Part shown: positions 30,697 through 41,228 of the stretch, one piece after another | How positions within the stretch are numbered: position 1 is the first letter of the stretch | How the letters are laid out: each line of letters opens with the position of its first letter | Assembly (NCBI GenBank): GCA_032718475.1 | Contig: JAUCBJ010007760.1 | Coordinates: forward strand, 43,504-107,503 | Length of the DNA stretch: 64,000 nucleotides | Direction of reading: 5' to 3' | Origin: Nemertoderma westbladi | Lineage: Eukaryota; Xenacoelomorpha; Nemertodermatida; Nemertodermatidae | The notes under the pieces: generated by a model | What the model saw: only the letters and a program-made list of their open reading frames with translations | What the model was told of the DNA's origin: nothing | Database searches by the model: none | Program-made: the position numbers and the translations under genes

Positions 30697-33519
30697 TCAT
30701 CCATTTAACAATTCTCCCTTAAGCGGATCGTCCCATGAGTGGTTTTCAAGCCACATTTGTTGTACTAAACTCCGAGCAATCAATATAACTGGGCTAATAA
30801 ATCCCAATGGGTCGAAATAAGTGCTCAGGATACTTAAACAAATCCGTTTGGTCCGAACTGGATTATCTCGCTGTTTTAACTGAAAAAACAGGATGTCTCT
30901 TTCAGTGTCCCACTTCAAGCCGAGCGTCTTGGTTTCAGGAAGATCGTCCTTTATTAAGTCTAGGTCTTTCGTTCCTCGGTCTTCTACCGGTATGGCTTCC
31001 AGAAACTCACGGGAGTTGCTAGTGAATTTCGTCAGTCGAAATCCACCTCTTTTCAAACACTCTACCGTTCCTTTCACGACAGCTATGGCTTCTTCTACTG
31101 ATGGAAGGGACCTTAAATTGTCGTCCATGTATATATTTCGTTTTATGTTGTCTATCACTTCTTTTGAGAAGGAGTCTCGGTTGTCATTCGCAGTGGTTCG
31201 CACCACGGAGCAGGCGTTGGAAGGGCTTGATATGATTTCAAAAGCCTGGATGGTCATCCAATACTCTACCGGTTTCTGATTGAGGTCTCCTTCAGGCCAC
31301 CACAGAAATCTCAGGCTGTCTCTATCTCTATCCAGCGCCTTGACTTGTAAGAACATTCCTTCTATATCGGAAGCGAACGCGATGGAATATTGTCTTAATC
31401 TCAAAAGTATTCCCAACAAAGATTGGAGTAAGTTGGGTCCTGGTAACAACTCGGAATTGAGGGATTGGCCCATATATAGGGCGGAGCCATCGAATACGAC
31501 TCGTACTTCGTGGGGTTTACCGGGTTTGGGAACGTAATGATGTGTTAAGTAATACGTTCTCTCAGTCACTGGTGTTCCTTCCGGTACTCGCTCCGCGTAT
31601 CCCTTTGTTATAAATTTCTTCAGCTGAGTTTGGTACATTTCTTTCGCTGAAGCATTAGCTGTAAGGCGTCGATGTAATTGAGCGATTCTTTTCTCTGCCA
31701 AGGGTCTGTTATTTATAAATCTAGGTTCTCGTTTTCGAAATGGTAGGCCGATTTCATATCTACCTTGGTCTTTTAAAAAACGTGTAGTTGTTTCCTGGAT
31801 TTGCTTGGCTCTTTCTTCTTCTATCGATAGAGCCTTATCATATGAATTGGGCTCTACCAGTTCCTGAGTAAAGAATCGTACGGCTAGTTCGTCCCGAGTT
31901 CTAGCGTTGTAGCGCTCTATCTCATCGTTTAGTTCGTCATTGTAAGCAATGGGTTCCGATGGGCGAATTAGTTGACATAGGTTCACCTGATTTTTCCAAG
32001 TTTGGTTTTCTGTAAGTAGGTCGATTGTGTTCTCTTCATCGAAGAGTTGGTAGATGTCGTCATTATCTGAGGAGTATGGTGTTCCCTCAGTTAGTTCGTC
32101 CACCTCACTGCTCTCCACTTCCCAATCGTTTACTTGGTGTATTTGTTCTTGTGGCATTCTCTCTTCGAGAGTCCTGCGGGAAGGGCCAGTAAAGTACCAA
32201 CCTACTCTAGTTCTTACCGCATAGGTTTGCAGTGGCTGTGGTTGAGCAGGCCGTTTCTCCAATGTTTCGAGCGCCTCATGCGCGTTTTGGCCGATGAGTA
32301 TTTGCACTCCAGGATAATCTGTCTGAAATCGAGGTATTTTAAGATGTTGGATGCTCTCATCCTCGTCCCAATTATAAAGGTCTGCTTGAGTAGTAGCGAA
32401 GTTCTTTATAGCCACCATTTTTACCGACCTTATACCTTGTGCTCCTAACTTATCCTGGGGGGTGGACAACACACCTACATAGTAATCTGCCGTTAAGGTA
32501 GATTTCCAAACCTGCATAATTCCTGACATATTCAATTTAGTCCGGAACTTGGGTTGTCCAGCAAAGATATCTTCGGCTAGTTCTTGATCGATGAATGTTC
32601 CTGTGCTGCCGGAGTCAAGGAGTGCGTTCACTATGTAACTTTTGTTAAGACCGTGAACTCTTACCTGCACTACAAGAAATTCTCTGATTCCTACGTTGGA
32701 AGTTGGAGCTTTCCAAGATGATTGTTTGGCAAAAGTAGTTGGGGGAAACTCATTGTTGGTGTCCTTTTCATAAGTAAGTGCTCGATACACTGCGGTATTG
32801 ATTAGATAACAGGATTCGTTGGCGTCGGAGAATTCGTCAGTATAGAATCCTTCCATCTCAGATTCTTGATCAGTGTCGTTTACATCACTGAATTGGACAT
32901 GTAGTTCGGGCTCACTTACCTGACTCAGTTTGTCTCGTTCGAACTCACTGTGTAACAAGATGTGATGTTTCGCGCTACACTTTGCACACTTTATGTCGGA
33001 GTAACAGGTTCGCCGTTGGTGTCCTGGTCTGAGACAATTATAGCATAACCGCTTATCCCACACAACTGCACGTCTGTCTACAAGGGATTTCTTTAGAAAT
33101 TCAGCACACGCACTCAAACGGTGGGTCCCGTCGCACAGCGCACAGTTAGGTTTTATGTTACTCACTTTACCTTGGGTAACTTGATGCACTCTCGTTTTTT
33201 CTTCGGGTTTTCTTCGGTGCATTCTGTTAGGAGACTGAGGAGGGGTCTTGGCAACCTGTTCTCTCCTATCGTTGTTTCGAGCCTTGTATTTACTTACGTC
33301 TTTTGAGGTTTTGTCAACATAGTAAGATCGATCTGTGTCTTTCCCGCTGTCCTCTTCTTGAGAGGCTTGGCTTTCGCCGTCGTCAGTGTAACACACCGGT
33401 GTTACTCTTCTCCTAGAAGTGGGTTTCTCACTTACCTTATTTTCCGATGTTTTCTCTCTGGACTGCTTGATGAGTTGTAGTTTTACTTCACCATCTAAGA
33501 AGGACATGAGATCAGCCAT
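30697..33519 (-). CDS. BEL-A pol: zinc knuckles, aspartic protease and reverse transcriptase (940 codons)
   Basis: The ORF runs from ATG 33519 to a TGA at 30697-30699. The gag-end zinc-binding modules are CALCDGTHRLSAC and CYNCLRPGHQRRTC (CX2CX4HX4C), with CAKCSAKHH (residues ~140-205). The aspartic protease (DUF1758 type) has the catalytic NALLDSGSTGTFID (~300). The RT has motif A FASDIEGMFLQV (31337-31380), motif B SSPSNACSV and motif C IYMDDNL (~31125). Length and order match BEL/Pao polyproteins. The ATG is probably internal: the gag frame upstream is separated only by a TGA (33529-33531) where BEL-B has CGA. The 3' end is lost to a one-base frameshift in an A run near 30703. Confidence 0.92.
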   Translation of the reverse strand: MADLMSFLDGEVKLQLIKQSREKTSENKVSEKPTSRRRVTPVCYTDDGESQASQEEDSGKDTDRSYYVDKTSKDVSKYKARNNDRREQVAKTPPQSPNRMHRRKPEEKTRVHQVTQGKVSNIKPNCALCDGTHRLSACAEFLKKSLVDRRAVVWDKRLCYNCLRPGHQRRTCYSDIKCAKCSAKHHILLHSEFERDKLSQVSEPELHVQFSDVNDTDQESEMEGFYTDEFSDANESCYLINTAVYRALTYEKDTNNEFPPTTFAKQSSWKAPTSNVGIREFLVVQVRVHGLNKSYIVNALLDSGSTGTFIDQELAEDIFAGQPKFRTKLNMSGIMQVWKSTLTADYYVGVLSTPQDKLGAQGIRSVKMVAIKNFATTQADLYNWDEDESIQHLKIPRFQTDYPGVQILIGQNAHEALETLEKRPAQPQPLQTYAVRTRVGWYFTGPSRRTLEERMPQEQIHQVNDWEVESSEVDELTEGTPYSSDNDDIYQLFDEENTIDLLTENQTWKNQVNLCQLIRPSEPIAYNDELNDEIERYNARTRDELAVRFFTQELVEPNSYDKALSIEEERAKQIQETTTRFLKDQGRYEIGLPFRKREPRFINNRPLAEKRIAQLHRRLTANASAKEMYQTQLKKFITKGYAERVPEGTPVTERTYYLTHHYVPKPGKPHEVRVVFDGSALYMGQSLNSELLPGPNLLQSLLGILLRLRQYSIAFASDIEGMFLQVKALDRDRDSLRFLWWPEGDLNQKPVEYWMTIQAFEIISSPSNACSVVRTTANDNRDSFSKEVIDNIKRNIYMDDNLRSLPSVEEAIAVVKGTVECLKRGGFRLTKFTSNSREFLEAIPVEDRGTKDLDLIKDDLPETKTLGLKWDTERDILFFQLKQRDNPVRTKRICLSILSTYFDPLGFISPVILIARSLVQQMWLENHSWDDPLKGELLNG

Positions 33520-33528
33520 GGTAGGACT

Positions 33529-34209
33529 TCATCGTTGTTGTTCATTCATGTACAACACTTTCTTGTCCCAGCGTGTACATACTCCACCCTTTGGTAAAGT
33601 AGAGACTACGGCTCCAATAACCATGGAACTCTGATATTCATGCGACTTACCTAACCAGTCCAATTGTCTACAGATCTCTTGAATCTCATCGGAAAACTCT
33701 ATAATCCCGCTACTAAGGAAGTGTCGGGGGGCTACTAATTTTGCATACAAATACTTAGCTATGTTATCCTTGTTACCATACCTGATGTTTAATGTATCCC
33801 AAACTTGTCTTAATCCTTCTGGATGTCCAATAAACTTTAACGCCATTAACTTGGGAGGTCCTTCCAAGCACTTGATGAGGAACCTAAGTTTCTCTCCGTT
33901 AGATAGCACAGAATTCTGTATGCTGTCTTTGTAATATTCATTGAAAGGTAACCACTTCATCTCATCTCCATTGAATTTGACGATCTCTCCCACTTTGACC
34001 GCTTGGCGGGCTTCTGTTCTAGCCATCTGACGCGTAAAGCTTTCTTGGGCCATCGTGTTATTTAATATCGAATTATCGGTATATAAATTTCCTGGATTAT
34101 TATCAGGTCTATAGGGAATATCATTAACAACAGGTTTATAATCACCCTTAATAGGGTTTGCTATAGGAGTTTCTACTTCACTAGCAGTATAGATGCGTGT
34201 AGGCTCCAC
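33529..34209 (-). CDS. BEL-A gag, capsid-like region (DUF1759 type)
   Basis: An open segment of 226 codons with GEIVKFNGDEMKWLPFNEYY, then LSNGEKLRFLIKCLEGPPK and WDTLNIRYGNKDNIAKYLYA. This is the pattern of the DUF1759 domain found in gag of BEL/Pao elements. It is bounded upstream by a TAA (34213-34215, CAA in BEL-B) and ends at a TGA (33529-33531, CGA in BEL-B). Both changes are C to T on the coding strand. Confidence 0.85.
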   Translation of the reverse strand: MEPTRIYTASEVETPIANPIKGDYKPVVNDIPYRPDNNPGNLYTDNSILNNTMAQESFTRQMARTEARQAVKVGEIVKFNGDEMKWLPFNEYYKDSIQNSVLSNGEKLRFLIKCLEGPPKLMALKFIGHPEGLRQVWDTLNIRYGNKDNIAKYLYAKLVAPRHFLSSGIIEFSDEIQEICRQLDWLGKSHEYQSSMVIGAVVSTLPKGGVCTRWDKKVLYMNEQQR

Positions 34210-34212
34210 ACC

Positions 34213-35153
34213 TTACGCATGTAATCCTTCAGACCTAACAGGTTGACACAATGTTACAGGGGGTATTGGTATACCCTTTTGTATATTGACTAATTTGTCG
34301 CGTTCCAGCGCGATACTTTGCTGCACTTCTTGCAATTCTGCCCTACCTTCCCTTACGGTTCCCTTAAGTTGGTGGACAGTCTCCTGCATCTGTCCGAGCA
34401 GGAGATTCATCCCCCGTCGTCCCTCCTCTACCCACTCGACCGCCGAAGCGGGAGTCGCCAACATTGTAGCGGGCTGACGTGGGACGACGGGAGACAAATC
34501 TTGGATTTCTCTCTCAGCTTCCAGGACAGGGATATTCTCATGGACTGTTCTACCGGGTACAGGCAGTGTAGTACTGTGTAAAGGGAATTTAGAGTTAAGC
34601 TCTGGAAGTACAGGGGTCTCTAGCACAGTAGTGGCTTTGGGAACGACAGGCCCAATTATTTCAGGCTCATCAACTATAGTAGGGAGTCTTTTGACCTTAA
34701 TAATTTGGTCTGTGGGTTCGGTACTACCTAAGTCTGTACTAGTTAGTTGTCTTCTAACAGCCGGGGGCAAATCAGGCAATTTGTGACGGTGAGATGTTTT
34801 TCTACGCCTGCTTAGATGAGATCTATTTCCTCCGCCTTCAGGATCGGTGGTTTCGCTTTCCTCCGATGATGTGTATCCTTGGCGCTTGGGAGTAGATCGA
34901 CTCCTTATCTGCATTTGACTAGCAGTGAACTGTTTATTTCTGCAATCTTGCGTCTCTTGAAGATTTTCCAACTCCAGTTGTGTGGTCTCTTCAGACGCCC
35001 TCTGTTCTGCTTCTGCCAATGCTATTGCTGCTGCTGCTTTGGCTGCTTCCACTGCCGCTGCCGCTTTTGCTTCTGCCTCTTCCACTGCCGCTGCCGCTTT
35101 TGCCTCTTCCACTGACGCTGCCGCTTTTGCCGCTGCTACTGCCTTTCTGTCCT
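34213..35153 (-). pseudogene. BEL-A gag, middle region with Ala-rich coiled coil
   Basis: The segment after the frameshift near 35161 is open to the TAA at 34213. It starts with a strongly helical run of EEAKAAAAVEEAEAKAAAAV type, longer than the same region in BEL-B. It continues with a Ser/Arg-rich stretch, a proline-rich linker and a second helical segment (GQMQETVHQLKGTVREGRAE). It is likely the matrix-to-capsid linker and oligomerisation region of gag. Confidence 0.8.
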
Positions 35154-36320
35154 CTATCCGTTTTTCTTTACTTGTTCTTCTTGGACTCTAGCGAGACGGA
35201 GTTTTTCATCAAATTCAGCCCGGTTTGCAGCTAACATTTCCGCATCGATCGAGTCCAACACAAGCCTGGTTCCTTCACTATTAGGGGAAAGTCCAGACAG
35301 CCGTCTCCTCAACTCTTCATCCCCTAGGAATCGCTGATAGTCGGACAGATAAATGTCGATGGCGTCTCTCGTTCGTGGTCTCTCTGCGGTCTCTTCGCCT
35401 TCCACTTGAGAAAGGGTGACATCGGTTGGTTCGTCATAGGTTAGTCTCTCAGACAACTGGGATTTCCACTGGTCTGTTTCTTGTACTTTGAGACCTACCC
35501 GCTGGAACCAAGTTTTGACAGCAACCTGCAGCGACGTGTCCTGTCTTCTTTTGGAAGTTTCTTCAAAAGCTGATAGGATTAGTCGAATGCGTAGGGTTCT
35601 TTCGCGTACTTGATATAGCAGTTCTTCCTGCTCTTGAGGTCCTTGGGGTTGTCGAAACAGTTGTTCTTCTAATCGCTCTAAGGAGCCGAAAAATCCCTGC
35701 ACATATCCTGCTGCCGACCTCTTCCAAACAGCTGGATCCATCGTATCTTTAGCCACTCCCATCCTGTGTATATCTTCCCAAGTAGCCTCGGACAGATCTA
35801 ACGGGAGTCCGGGTCCGGGAAAGTTCCATTGTGACTCGACAATAGACATCAATTCTTCCCTGGCGTATCCCGCATAATTATCTTGGGTCGCTCGCTTATT
35901 TCTCGCCCAATCGGCTTGATGTTCCTCCACCGCAATCAATATAGTAGTTAGCACTGCGGCGGGAAGGGTGAGAAGGGGGTCCGAGTAGGCTTTAGCCGCC
36001 ATCTGCAATCCGCGTTCGGGGGTCAGCTCGACAGTATCCGAATTACTGGAGCTATCGGATCGCTGGGAACAAGTTTCTTGACTAGGCTGTTGCTGCTGTG
36101 AGACAACTGCTTCCTGGTTCCGTTTGACTTGGGCCCGAGTGCCGATGATAGACCTGCGGTGTTGGATTAGCTTAGGGTCTGATACTACTACTGGAGGGAT
36201 GACCTTTCTTTCAGTAGGAGGTGAGCTGAACTCCTTTCTTAATCGCTCCACACTCCTATCTGTGTCACAGATGGTTGTATCGATTAGACTGTCTGACAGG
36301 TTTTGCTGGGTGTCAGACAT
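35154..36320 (-). CDS. BEL-A gag N-terminal region (388 codons)
   Basis: ATG 36320 (MSDTQQNLSDSLIDTT) is the first in the element after the leader and aligns with the BEL-B start. The protein is charged and Gln-rich, with AIDIYLSDYQRFLGDEELRR near its end. It includes about 130 residues (roughly 105-290) that BEL-B lacks. It ends with KKNG and a stop because one A is missing from an A run at about 35161-35165 compared with BEL-B. An indel in a homopolymer could be a sequencing error. Confidence 0.85.
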   Translation of the reverse strand: MSDTQQNLSDSLIDTTICDTDRSVERLRKEFSSPPTERKVIPPVVVSDPKLIQHRRSIIGTRAQVKRNQEAVVSQQQQPSQETCSQRSDSSSNSDTVELTPERGLQMAAKAYSDPLLTLPAAVLTTILIAVEEHQADWARNKRATQDNYAGYAREELMSIVESQWNFPGPGLPLDLSEATWEDIHRMGVAKDTMDPAVWKRSAAGYVQGFFGSLERLEEQLFRQPQGPQEQEELLYQVRERTLRIRLILSAFEETSKRRQDTSLQVAVKTWFQRVGLKVQETDQWKSQLSERLTYDEPTDVTLSQVEGEETAERPRTRDAIDIYLSDYQRFLGDEELRRRLSGLSPNSEGTRLVLDSIDAEMLAANRAEFDEKLRLARVQEEQVKKNG

Positions 36321-38553
36321 GTTTAGCTATACAGTCGAATGCTTACTGCTATAGTCACAGTTAAAGCAAGTCCAGTAATTCAGTATGACCGTTGGCCTAG
36401 TACCGGTAATTTATTGCAGTATATGAGAATACCGGTATACACTTATAGTATATATAAGTATTGTAAACTAGGTTTGTCACAGAGTACCGGTATATAAATT
36501 TAGCACAAATATATAAATATATAATAGGCCTATCGTGAATACCGGTATACAGCTTACACTTATAGTATGTATAAGTATAATTATGGACTAGAATTAATTA
36601 CAGAGTACCGGTATGATTTCAGCTCAAATTTATAGAAATAAATATAATAAGCCTATGGTAAATACCGGTATGTCAATTATTTTAGAATAATTGAATTTCT
36701 GAATATTTTAGGGTTACTTGGTTACTTTAACTTACTTTGTTACCGTTATTTAAGCAGTAGTCCAACTGATTTTGAGACCTAGTTGTTGTATGGCAGGCCT
36801 ACTATTTATAAATCGTTTGAGTTGATTTATAATATTTATATACCCGTTTAAAATGGGTTTTGTCAATACTTGAAATAAATGTTATTATTTCTGGGGAAAG
36901 TCACTATACAGAAGCGGTGCGCTCTCAGTGAAGTGCTATTTATTGGACACTAAAAACTGATAATTCTAATTTACCTAAGTTACTTAATACTACAAATTAC
37001 TTACGATACGGGTGAGATTAATTCTCTAATTAAAACACAACAAAAATATTACGTACGAATTTTTAGGGTAATTTTACAGGAAGTCTACAAACCAGTCTAA
37101 CAAAGGGTTAGGATTCTGATTATTACAATGGACAGGGTACTACGGTATTTGAAAATAATAAGTAGTAGTAAATATATTGCACTGTCCAGATAGGAAAATA
37201 CCACCACCTGACGACCTATAGCTGTATCGCTATAGGTACTACGTTATGTATCACGGAGTGTCCCTACCTAGAAGTTAATTACCGCGGACTACCAGATCCA
37301 GCGTGCCTATTAACCACTTTACAACACAAATATACTGCCTACACACTAATTACTTCGGAAAGCACTGTACACTAAACCCTAAATTAGGTACAAGTACTGG
37401 TACAACAAATAATCAGTAGTTAAATATACTTGAACAGTTAAAAGAACCACGGCATCTGCTGGAGTGACCGAAGCACAAAGTCACCAGTCTTTCCCTACGC
37501 CAAGCAGCCCGTGTAGTACCGGGGTTAATTTAACTATAACGGTATGTGTAACAAACACAATTACTGTAGGAATAAACTTGGGGACATGAATGTTGCGAAT
37601 AATCGCATAAACTCTGAATAATAAATATTACGCTACCCGTACAGAATACTCAAACAAAATACAAACCAAACGCTGGCAGACTACCACCAAGCCTAAATAA
37701 ACTACCGTATGTGCAGATTCCGAAATGGTTAGTTAGTATGCGTTCTAACACGGTAGTACGACTTATTCTTTAAGAGGGGATTGACCTTACAGCTATGGCT
37801 GCCCCAACTTACTAACGGCACTTTATCAGACAAACTCTACACACGCAGCAATCTCTTCAGACCTAATAATAGCTAGACAACAATCAAGCCTACAAAATAT
37901 CTGAGTAATAACTATTACGGTACCTGAACAGACCACACAAACAAACACAGACTAAAAAGCTGGCAGACTACTATCAAGCCTAAATAAACTACAGTATGTG
38001 CAGATTCCAAAACGGTTAGTTAGTATGCGTTCTAACACGGTAGTACGACTTATTCTTTAAGAGGGGATTGACCTTACAGCTATGGCTGCCCCAACTTACT
38101 AACGGCACTTTATTGGACAAACTCTACACACGCCGTAATCTCTCCAAACCCAACAACAATCCGACAACAGTCCGGCCTACAGTTATCTGAACAATCTGAG
38201 CAGACTTACACGTCTTCAGCTCAATATTAACTTACTAGGAAATAAAACTGACAGAAATAAGTAAGCTCCAAAAGAAACAAGGGGTGTACAGTCCCTAATC
38301 TCTTAAACAGCCTACCGGTATGCAATAATCAAAATCGAATAATACTAATGTACTTATACTGGAAGTACCGGTTAGGACAGTTGGGCCTACAGACCTACAG
38401 AAGTACCGGTTCTGGCAGTTGGACCTACGGACCTACAGCAGTACTGGTTCTGGCAGTTGGGCCTACTGACCTATAGATGTACCGGTTCAGGTTTACCGGT
38501 TGACCGGTACTTTCAACTTTATTGTTTACTGCAATAAAGTCAATAACTGTTAT
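36321..38553 (-). other. BEL-A 5' leader with 287-bp direct duplication and ACCGGT-rich segment
   Basis: The 2.2-kb leader between the 5' LTR and gag has no ORF. Two tandem copies of a 287-bp block (about 37605-37890 and 37895-38180) share GTTAGTTAGTATGCGTTCTA and TTAAGAGGGGATTGACCTTA. TACCGGTA or ACCGGT palindromes recur at least ten times (36400-36670 and 38310-38510). No primer-binding site starting with TGG is visible next to the LTR; the first internal bases on the coding strand are ATAACAG. Confidence 0.75.
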
Positions 38554-39773
38554 TGTACGCGCTTTTGAAGACCTTTAGCAGTTTAACCTGCCAAAATTTA
38601 TATGTCTTTTGGTTTATAAATAGACTTTAGAAATTGACAAATATTTAATACCAATAAACACAACATTAGCCGAAGCCAGCCTAGTGCGCGTCCATTCACC
38701 CGCTGGATATTCCCGGGAGACTGGGTTCGGATGTGGCTTAAATTTTATTATTGCAGTGAAGCCTACTGTATTATTCGATTGATCGTTAATAAGTAATTTC
38801 TGACAAATATTATTCACTTTCGGGAAATATTAACAGTTCCTTTAGGACGTGGTGCTCTACCTAAGTAAACAGAGCTATGACTTATACTACACGCAACGGT
38901 AAGGCTTATGATTCACGTATAAGGCGCATTCTTTAGGAAATGCTTTGTTATCAGTCACAATCATGCACACTACCGGTATCGCACAATACTGCACACTAAT
39001 CTGCCGACCGTCAATGAATTTGATCACACATAAAGAGAACAGCAATTGACCTATGTAGTGTCTATCAAATAGCATTAGGTTCACTAAAAACCACGATAAC
39101 ATAAGTCGCAATTGTTATATATAGCCTGTCTCTCTAACCTGTAGTGTATCAAGAAAATTGGGAAATTTGGGTTCTTTATAGATGTTCTCCAAATAATAAT
39201 ATTCAACCAACTGATAAACACAACAGTAAATAACATTAAGACGGTAGGTTAAGATAATGTAACACGCTGACAATGCAGCAAACACAACCGATCGGGCAGA
39301 TCGGGCCGATAACAGTTATACGTTCTATAATTTAAGCCTACTAATGTTTTACTAAAAGTCTGAAACGAGTCATTCCAAAAGCCGATGTTCTGGCGTAGGA
39401 GGAATAACAACACACACTGTCCTCTGTCCCTGTTGCAGGTATCTTTTACACAGAGAGGAATAGCTCTCATTGGCAGAACACCAGATTCCACAGGTTCCAC
39501 GAATATCTAAATGCCGAACTATCAGGATTTTTGCATCCCTTGGCCAGCACACAAAATGGGTCACTCCGCTCGGTTGTCCTGGTTGCATACTCTGCTGCTA
39601 TAGCTCTGGTTGGCCGATAGAACATAGCAAAGAACCCCTCGTACAGCAAATCAGCCAATCAGCCGGTCGCTTGTATCATTCGAGTTAGTGAGCCTTTTAG
39701 AGTATTCCAGCGCCTGGGGGGAAACTGGATTGCAAAGCAAAAGGGCCAGTTATATCCCACAGAAGCTTTTACA
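38554..39773 (-). repeat. BEL-A 5' LTR
   Basis: 1220 bp, TGTACGCGC...GCTTTTACA on the + strand, nearly identical to 23859-25078. Transcription of the element would start here, leftward. No TATA box is assigned. Confidence 0.95.
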
Positions 39774-39903
39774 ACCTGGACACTGACGAAATCACTTGAA
39801 CACCGAATTGACGGTTGCTACACAAGACTACTAAGGGCAGCCCTACACAGATTAAGATTCAGTGGGCACAGCCAGAGAAGTAAAGACGAGGTCATAATTC
39901 AAG
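39774..39903 (+). pseudogene. R2-family LINE fragment, left of BEL-B
   Basis: It starts ACCTGGACACTGACGAAATC, matching the R2 copy at about 17425, and reads on to TAAAGACGAGGTCATA with an ~80-bp internal deletion. It continues after BEL-B at 51734. Its first five bases are the duplicated target of BEL-A and its last five (TCAAG) the target of BEL-B. No R2 sequence is seen left of BEL-A, so the LINE copy is 5'-truncated there. Confidence 0.85.
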
Positions 39904-41150
39904 TGTTCACGCTTTTGAAGACCTTTAGCAGTTTAACCTACCAAAATTTATATGTCTTTTAGTCAATTAAAACCACTTTAGCATACGACAATATTTTATG
40001 CTAATACGCAAAACACTAGCCGAAATCAGCCCATGCGCGATCATTCACCCGATGGATCTACACCCGGGAGACTGAATTCGGATGCTTAAATTTTATTATT
40101 GCAGTGTAAGGTTGCAGTGTAAACTTACTGTATTATTCGATAGATCGTTAATAATTAATTCCTGACAGATATTATTGGCTTTCGGGAAATATTAACAGTT
40201 CCTTTAGGACGTGGCGCTCTATCTATTTAAACAGAACTAAGACTTATACTAAAACGCAACGATACTGCTTATGATTGAAGTATAAAGCGTATTCTTTAGG
40301 AAATACTTTGTTACCAATCACAATCATACACACTGTTCTGCCGACCGTCAGTATATTTGATCACACATAAAGAGAGCAGCAATTGACTCACGTAGGGTCT
40401 GCTAAATAACATTGGATTCAATACACACCACATTAATATAAATCGCAATTGTTATGTATAGCCGGTCTCTCTAACCTGTAGTGTATCAAGAAAATTGGGA
40501 ATTTGGGTGATTTATCCGTATTATCCAAAGAGCAATATTTCCATCAACAAATAGGTACAATTAATAACTGACGGTAAAATAACAGTACAAACAATATGAT
40601 TAATGCAATTAAATTAAGTGAGCATGTTAATTAGTGAGTTATTGAGATTAGTTAGGGTAACAGTTTATACTTTCGATAATTTAAGCAGTTTACTAGAGTT
40701 CTTCCCAAAAAGCCGGTGTTTCTGGCTTAGACAGCAATAACAACAAAGTATCAAGTAAGAGCAGTAAGACTGAACACTCTCCTTATGATCGGCTGAAAAG
40801 CTACACGTCGACAGGAAAAATCGCTCTGATTGGCTCAAGCCAAACAAAGAACTATGCGTCCAATGGATGTTTCCATGTCAGCAACCAGCTGTTAGATGTC
40901 GTAATATGAATCATCACGGCTAAGCTGTGAAAGGTAGTTGGTGCATTACAGGTTTTTTGCCTTACCATGTCCGCCAAAACACGTATATAGCAGAATGACT
41001 TTTATGTCCGTTAAAACACCTGTAACGGTACCTTGCGGGCGAGGGGAATATATATACAGTTAGAGAACCTTTTTAGAGTATTCCAGCGCCTGGGGGGAAA
41101 CTGGATTGCGAAGCAAAAGGGGCCAGTTAGATCCCACAGAAGCTTTTACA
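39904..41150 (-). repeat. BEL-B 3' LTR
   Basis: 1247 bp with TG...CA ends, essentially identical to 50488-51733 and clearly diverged from the BEL-A LTRs in its middle. Confidence 0.95.
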
Positions 41151-41162
41151 CCGCTCCCAGAA
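41151..41162 (-). promoter_or_regulatory. BEL-B polypurine tract
   Basis: TTCTGGGAGCGG on the minus strand directly before the 3' LTR, identical to BEL-A. Confidence 0.7.
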
Positions 41163-41228
41163 AATGGGATTTAAGTCTATAAAATATACAAAATCACAGT
41201 TTCTAAAATATAAAAATACTCTAAACAG

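Larger units (their letters stand above)
23859..39773 (-). mobile_element. BEL-A: full-length BEL/Pao LTR retrotransposon, coding capacity broken
   Basis: The 15.9-kb element is bounded by two 1220-bp LTRs with TGTACGCGC...GCTTTTACA ends (+ strand) and flanked by 5-bp duplications ACCTG (23854-23858 and 39774-39778). Minus-strand order is 5' LTR, 2.2-kb leader, gag, protease, RT, RNase H, integrase, 1.6-kb non-coding spacer, accessory gene, polypurine tract, 3' LTR. I count five substitutions between the LTRs by eye, which implies a recent insertion. Even so, the coding region carries several stops and frameshifts. It may have been copied with help from an intact relative, or part of the damage may be assembly error. 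It is inserted at the 5' edge of a truncated R2 LINE. Confidence 0.93.
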
